Of a DNA stretch of 64,000 nucleotides, positions 61,680 through 64,000 are shown one piece after another. The stretch lies in assembly GCA_016234555.1 (NCBI GenBank), contig JACRBJ010000049.1:1-64000 (forward strand), in the 5' to 3' direction. The DNA is from Chloroflexota bacterium (GTDB lineage Bacteria; Chloroflexota; Anaerolineae; Anaerolineales; Villigracilaceae). The stretch's first letter is position 1, and each line of letters starts with the position of its first letter. Made by a program: the position numbers and the translations under genes. The notes beneath the pieces were generated by a model. It did no database searches and had not been told where the DNA came from. It saw nothing but the letters and a program-made list of their open reading frames with translations.

Positions 61680-63710
61680 TTACTTGAACAGGAAATCGCT
61701 GTTCGGAATCTCGGGCATGGGAATCGCCTGTGAGTACAAGTACGCGCCATCAGGGTGAGACTGGTCACCGAGGAGTTCTGTCCGCAGGGCGGTGAGTTCG
61801 GCTTTTTGCGCGTCTGTCAGGGATTGATAGACGCTGGCAAAGTTGACTGCCATGTTATAGATGACCTCGCCGTCATACGCGCCGTATTGCGCCATGAGCG
61901 TGTCCACCGTTGACTGGTTCGTTGCGCTGCCATCCTTGAACTTGCGCAGTTCAATGGAAATCTGTTCGCGTGCGTCCACCATTCCTTGCAGGGAAGGCTT
62001 CTGGCTGTCAACCAGACCCGTAATCAGCGCGGCTTGTTCGGAGTTCAATTTCTGGAGCATGACTTCGCCCAGGTCGCCCGTCAAATTGGTTGGGATGGAG
62101 TAGGTCGGGTCGCTCATGGCTTTGATGTCTTTCAGGTAGAACGAGCCGAAGTAAGTGCCATGGCGTTCGGGGCAGAAGTACACGTCCGCTTCGACAGAGC
62201 CAGCGTACCAACTGTAGAGGTCGGCGGCATAGGTCATCACAGCAACCTTATTGTCTCTGTCAAGTCCGCGGATGTCTTCGGGTTCCTGCACTGTGTTCCA
62301 TTCCTTCATGCCTTTGCCAACCATCGCATCGAAGTAGGCTTTCTGCTCGATGCTCAGGCTGTTGATGATCTTGCCCATTAACTGTGCCCGCTCGAAACTG
62401 ATCTGCCCATCGAGTTGATACAACTCTGCCGAGTAGGCTTTGACCGCTTCCTTGTCCAAGCCTGTTGTGCCTGCGGGGAGGTCGCCATCTACAAGTCGGC
62501 GGAAGGCATCCATCAGTACGAAGCGCTTGTATCCGTAGGCGTTGATGTCGTCCACCTGGCTTTCGGCGAGGGCAACGAGTTGGGCGCGCTGGTCAGCCGT
62601 CAGGTTGTTGAGGGTGTTCATTGCCGCACTGGTCAGAAAGTCGCCCGCGTGTCCCATTTCAGACGGGTCGTTGTCACGCAGGTACTGGAAGCCCCAGAAG
62701 TCCGCGACTTTGCCAGGAGGGAAGAAAGAGTCTGAGCCGAGATCGCCCGTCATGAATGCCAGCGCGTCGTAAGAGATGGTCATGCCTTGCGCCTTGTCGG
62801 ATGTGGCTTGCTCGATGTTGTAAGCCTGCCCGCCTTGCTGCCCTTGACCTTGTCCTCCGCCCTGAGCCTGCTGACCCTCTTGCCCATCGCGGTTGGGAGC
62901 GCAAGCCAGCCCAGTTTGCTCGGTTTTGCACACGCCCGAATGCGAACCGTTCTGGTCGGTGAATTCGCAAGCGGAATTTTCAGCCTTGCTGTTGCAGGCG
63001 GCGAAGGCTTCTGCGGGGGGAGTCCCGCCACCCTGTCCCTGGGGTTGTGCTCCAGCCGCTGGTTGTGACGATTGGGCTTGCGGGTCGTCCATTCCCTGCC
63101 TTGCATACACGGCGTGCAGTTCAGCGCTCGCGAGGGTGATGTCTTTGATGGCATCCAGCAGTACGGCGCGATTCACTTCCGCGGCGGGGACGGACACCTG
63201 CGGCTGTGCCGAAAGCGCATACACCGTGTAGATATATTCCTTGTCTCCGGGTCCTTGTGAGCAGGGCGGGGAGTATTCAACCAGTCCATTGTTGACGTTG
63301 TTGCCGAGCGTGCCAATTCCGCTCACGTTTTTCGGCAGGCTGGTGACGCTGGTGGGGATGTCGTACAGCACCCAATACCAGTGGATGTCATCGGGCGCAG
63401 CGACGTGGTGCATGATGACCGCATAACTTTGAGTCCCTGTGGGCGCTCCGCTCCAAGTCAGTGCGAGGGTGGAGCCGTCGCTGTCGCAGGTGTATTCAAC
63501 GGGGAGCCTGCCGTCTGCGGGCAGGTCGGGACTGGTGAGGGTAAAGCCCGAAGCGTTCGTATTTTCCACAGGCTGGTTTATCTGGACGATGGTAGTCGGT
63601 TCAGCAGGTGGAACATTCGACGCAGGTTCTGCCGGTGCTGCGGGTGCTCCGCCACAGGCAGAAAACATCATGCCTAAAATGGTCAAAATCAAAAGCAGTT
63701 TGTATCGCAT
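61680..63710 (-). CDS. lipoprotein with PEBP (YbhB-like) domain, Cys-rich linker and unknown C-terminal domain
   Basis: About 676 residues. Lipobox MMFSAC near 18 and an Ala/Pro linker; a phosphatidylethanolamine-binding-protein domain (about 55-190, with LPVEYTCDSDGSTLALTWSG and HWYWVLYDIP); a Gln/Gly-rich segment framing a compact four-cysteine motif (AACNSKAENSACEF...GVCKTEQTGLACAP); then a roughly 350-residue helical domain with repeated LTADQRAQL / SLTDAQKAEL elements and VYFCPERHGTYFGSFYLKD. The C-terminal domain is unknown to me. ATG 63710 was chosen as the start of the signal peptide; an upstream in-frame extension lacks one. Confidence 0.75.
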   Translation of the reverse strand: MRYKLLLILTILGMMFSACGGAPAAPAEPASNVPPAEPTTIVQINQPVENTNASGFTLTSPDLPADGRLPVEYTCDSDGSTLALTWSGAPTGTQSYAVIMHHVAAPDDIHWYWVLYDIPTSVTSLPKNVSGIGTLGNNVNNGLVEYSPPCSQGPGDKEYIYTVYALSAQPQVSVPAAEVNRAVLLDAIKDITLASAELHAVYARQGMDDPQAQSSQPAAGAQPQGQGGGTPPAEAFAACNSKAENSACEFTDQNGSHSGVCKTEQTGLACAPNRDGQEGQQAQGGGQGQGQQGGQAYNIEQATSDKAQGMTISYDALAFMTGDLGSDSFFPPGKVADFWGFQYLRDNDPSEMGHAGDFLTSAAMNTLNNLTADQRAQLVALAESQVDDINAYGYKRFVLMDAFRRLVDGDLPAGTTGLDKEAVKAYSAELYQLDGQISFERAQLMGKIINSLSIEQKAYFDAMVGKGMKEWNTVQEPEDIRGLDRDNKVAVMTYAADLYSWYAGSVEADVYFCPERHGTYFGSFYLKDIKAMSDPTYSIPTNLTGDLGEVMLQKLNSEQAALITGLVDSQKPSLQGMVDAREQISIELRKFKDGSATNQSTVDTLMAQYGAYDGEVIYNMAVNFASVYQSLTDAQKAELTALRTELLGDQSHPDGAYLYSQAIPMPEIPNSDFLFK

Positions 63711-63790
63711 GGTTTGGTTTTCCTTTCCCCCATAAGATAGCAAAGAGATGTTCAGAAGTTGTTCAGGCGTTGTTTGGATTGTATTCAGGA

Positions 63791-63812
63791 TGAATGCCGT
63801 CTGTGGCATTCA
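63791..63812. repeat. small hairpin upstream of the lipoprotein gene
   Basis: TGAATGCC-GTCTGT-GGCATTCA, an 8-bp perfect stem. It separates the lipoprotein gene from the partial kinase-like frame at the window edge; no T run. Confidence 0.5.
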
Positions 63813-63829
63813 TCTGGTGTGTAGCGCAA

Positions 63830-63891
63830 CCCCGCTCAAAGAGTATCCCACTCCGTTGGAGGTTCTGTCGTTCTTTGAGCGGGAGGAATAA
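63830..63891 (+). pseudogene. relic of a GH31 3' end
   Basis: The plus strand reads LKEYPTPLEVLSFFEREE then TAA, matching the C-terminus LKEYPAPLDVLPFFEREG of the GH31 enzyme at 56416. Upstream bases do not continue GH31. The nucleotides match at about 80 percent over 60 bases, and the opposite strand resembles the kinase C-terminus, so an overlapping 3'-end pair seems to have been copied and truncated. Confidence 0.55.
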
Positions 63892-64000
63892 TCGAAAACA
63901 AAATGCTCCCGCCGCAGTCCTTTGCGAAGCACCCCTGTGGGGCGGCGGGGACATTACCAGGAGCGGAGGTGTTATAGATACGTCGCCTCGGCGAATTTGC
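63836..64000 (-). CDS. partial frame with histidine-kinase-like C-terminus, cut by window edge
   Basis: Open from the right edge to TGA 63836-63838. Its end, GSILFSIIPPAQRTTEPPTE then WDTL, aligns with GSQFSIILPVQKTAEHPTE then QDTL of the kinase at 56361. The residues before it (QGCFAKDCG region) are translated from a palindromic repeat at 63908-63950, so this may be a kinase disrupted by a repeat or only a decayed fragment. The rest lies outside the window. Confidence 0.4.
   Translation of the reverse strand, partial: ANSPRRRIYNTSAPGNVPAAPQGCFAKDCGGSILFSIIPPAQRTTEPPTEWDTL
63908..63950. repeat. CCCGCCGC...GCGGCGGG hairpin repeat
   Basis: CCCGCCGC (63908-63915) pairs with GCGGCGGG (63942-63949). 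The loop contains TTTGCGAAGCACCCCTGTGG, nearly the same as in the kdpA-kdpB element at 10210-10229. Confidence 0.65.

Noticed and set aside
63763..63954. A 63-codon minus-strand gene at the right edge
   Set aside because: It runs through palindromic repeats in a different phase from the kinase-like C-terminus and has no recognisable product.

Overview
The window looks like a chromosomal segment of a Chloroflexota bacterium, most likely of the class Anaerolineae. This is inferred from gene content: ABC substrate-binding lipoproteins with long Ala/Pro/Thr/Glu linkers after the lipobox, Thr-Pro-rich surface proteins, an archaeal-type isopentenyl phosphate kinase, a eukaryote-like formate-tetrahydrofolate ligase and a split FeoB. 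No rRNA, tRNA, phage, transposase or CRISPR array was seen. Several families of short palindromic repeats sit between genes and, in three cases, inside reading frames.

Layout. (1) 1-12.3 kb, minus strand: a potassium-uptake island. It holds two KdpE-like regulator plus KimA-like transporter cassettes (one with an extra 350-residue unknown protein), a 54-residue membrane protein, and a kdp operon (32-residue microprotein, kdpF, kdpA, kdpB, an unknown two-helix membrane protein, kdpC). Four promoters here share the same array of TTG half-sites spaced 11-21-11 bp, placed 16 bp upstream of a -10 box. This is the geometry expected of a PhoB/KdpE-type activator, so the island appears to be one regulon. 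No KdpD sensor is visible. (2) 12.3-20.8 kb, minus strand: a nine-gene metal operon (two-domain multicopper oxidase, two ZIP transporters, two DtxR-FeoA proteins of which one is membrane-anchored, two isoprenylcysteine-methyltransferase-like proteins, FeoB split into GTPase and permease), driven by a strong promoter carrying a DtxR-like operator. (3) 20.9-30.7 kb, plus strand: CutC, a ROK repressor, a ROK-like kinase, a PIG-L deacetylase, a sugar ABC importer, a UroD-like protein and a SIS-domain protein. The set resembles the archaeal route in which an amino sugar is deacetylated first.

(4) 30.8-46 kb, mixed: a RecB-like nuclease, a NYN protein, a five-gene glycan or glycolipid cluster, an ABC-F protein behind a leaderless leader peptide and intrinsic terminator, a DUF457-type hydrolase, an ACT-ACT regulator, formate-tetrahydrofolate ligase, isopentenyl phosphate kinase, a Thr-Pro-rich protein and a thioesterase. 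(5) 46-56.4 kb, plus strand: a second sugar cluster with a LacI repressor and its 30-bp operator, an ABC importer with unusually elaborated permeases, a second UroD-like protein, a GT-B-like protein of unknown role and a GH31 enzyme close to human MYORG. (6) 56.4-64 kb, minus strand: a two-component system, two paralogous phosphoesterase lipoproteins and a PEBP-fusion lipoprotein. The right edge repeats, on both strands, the overlapping 3' ends of the GH31 and histidine kinase genes.

Functions rest on recognisable motifs and remembered family sequences. No search was run, and all operon and regulon statements are inferences from spacing, strand and motif position.
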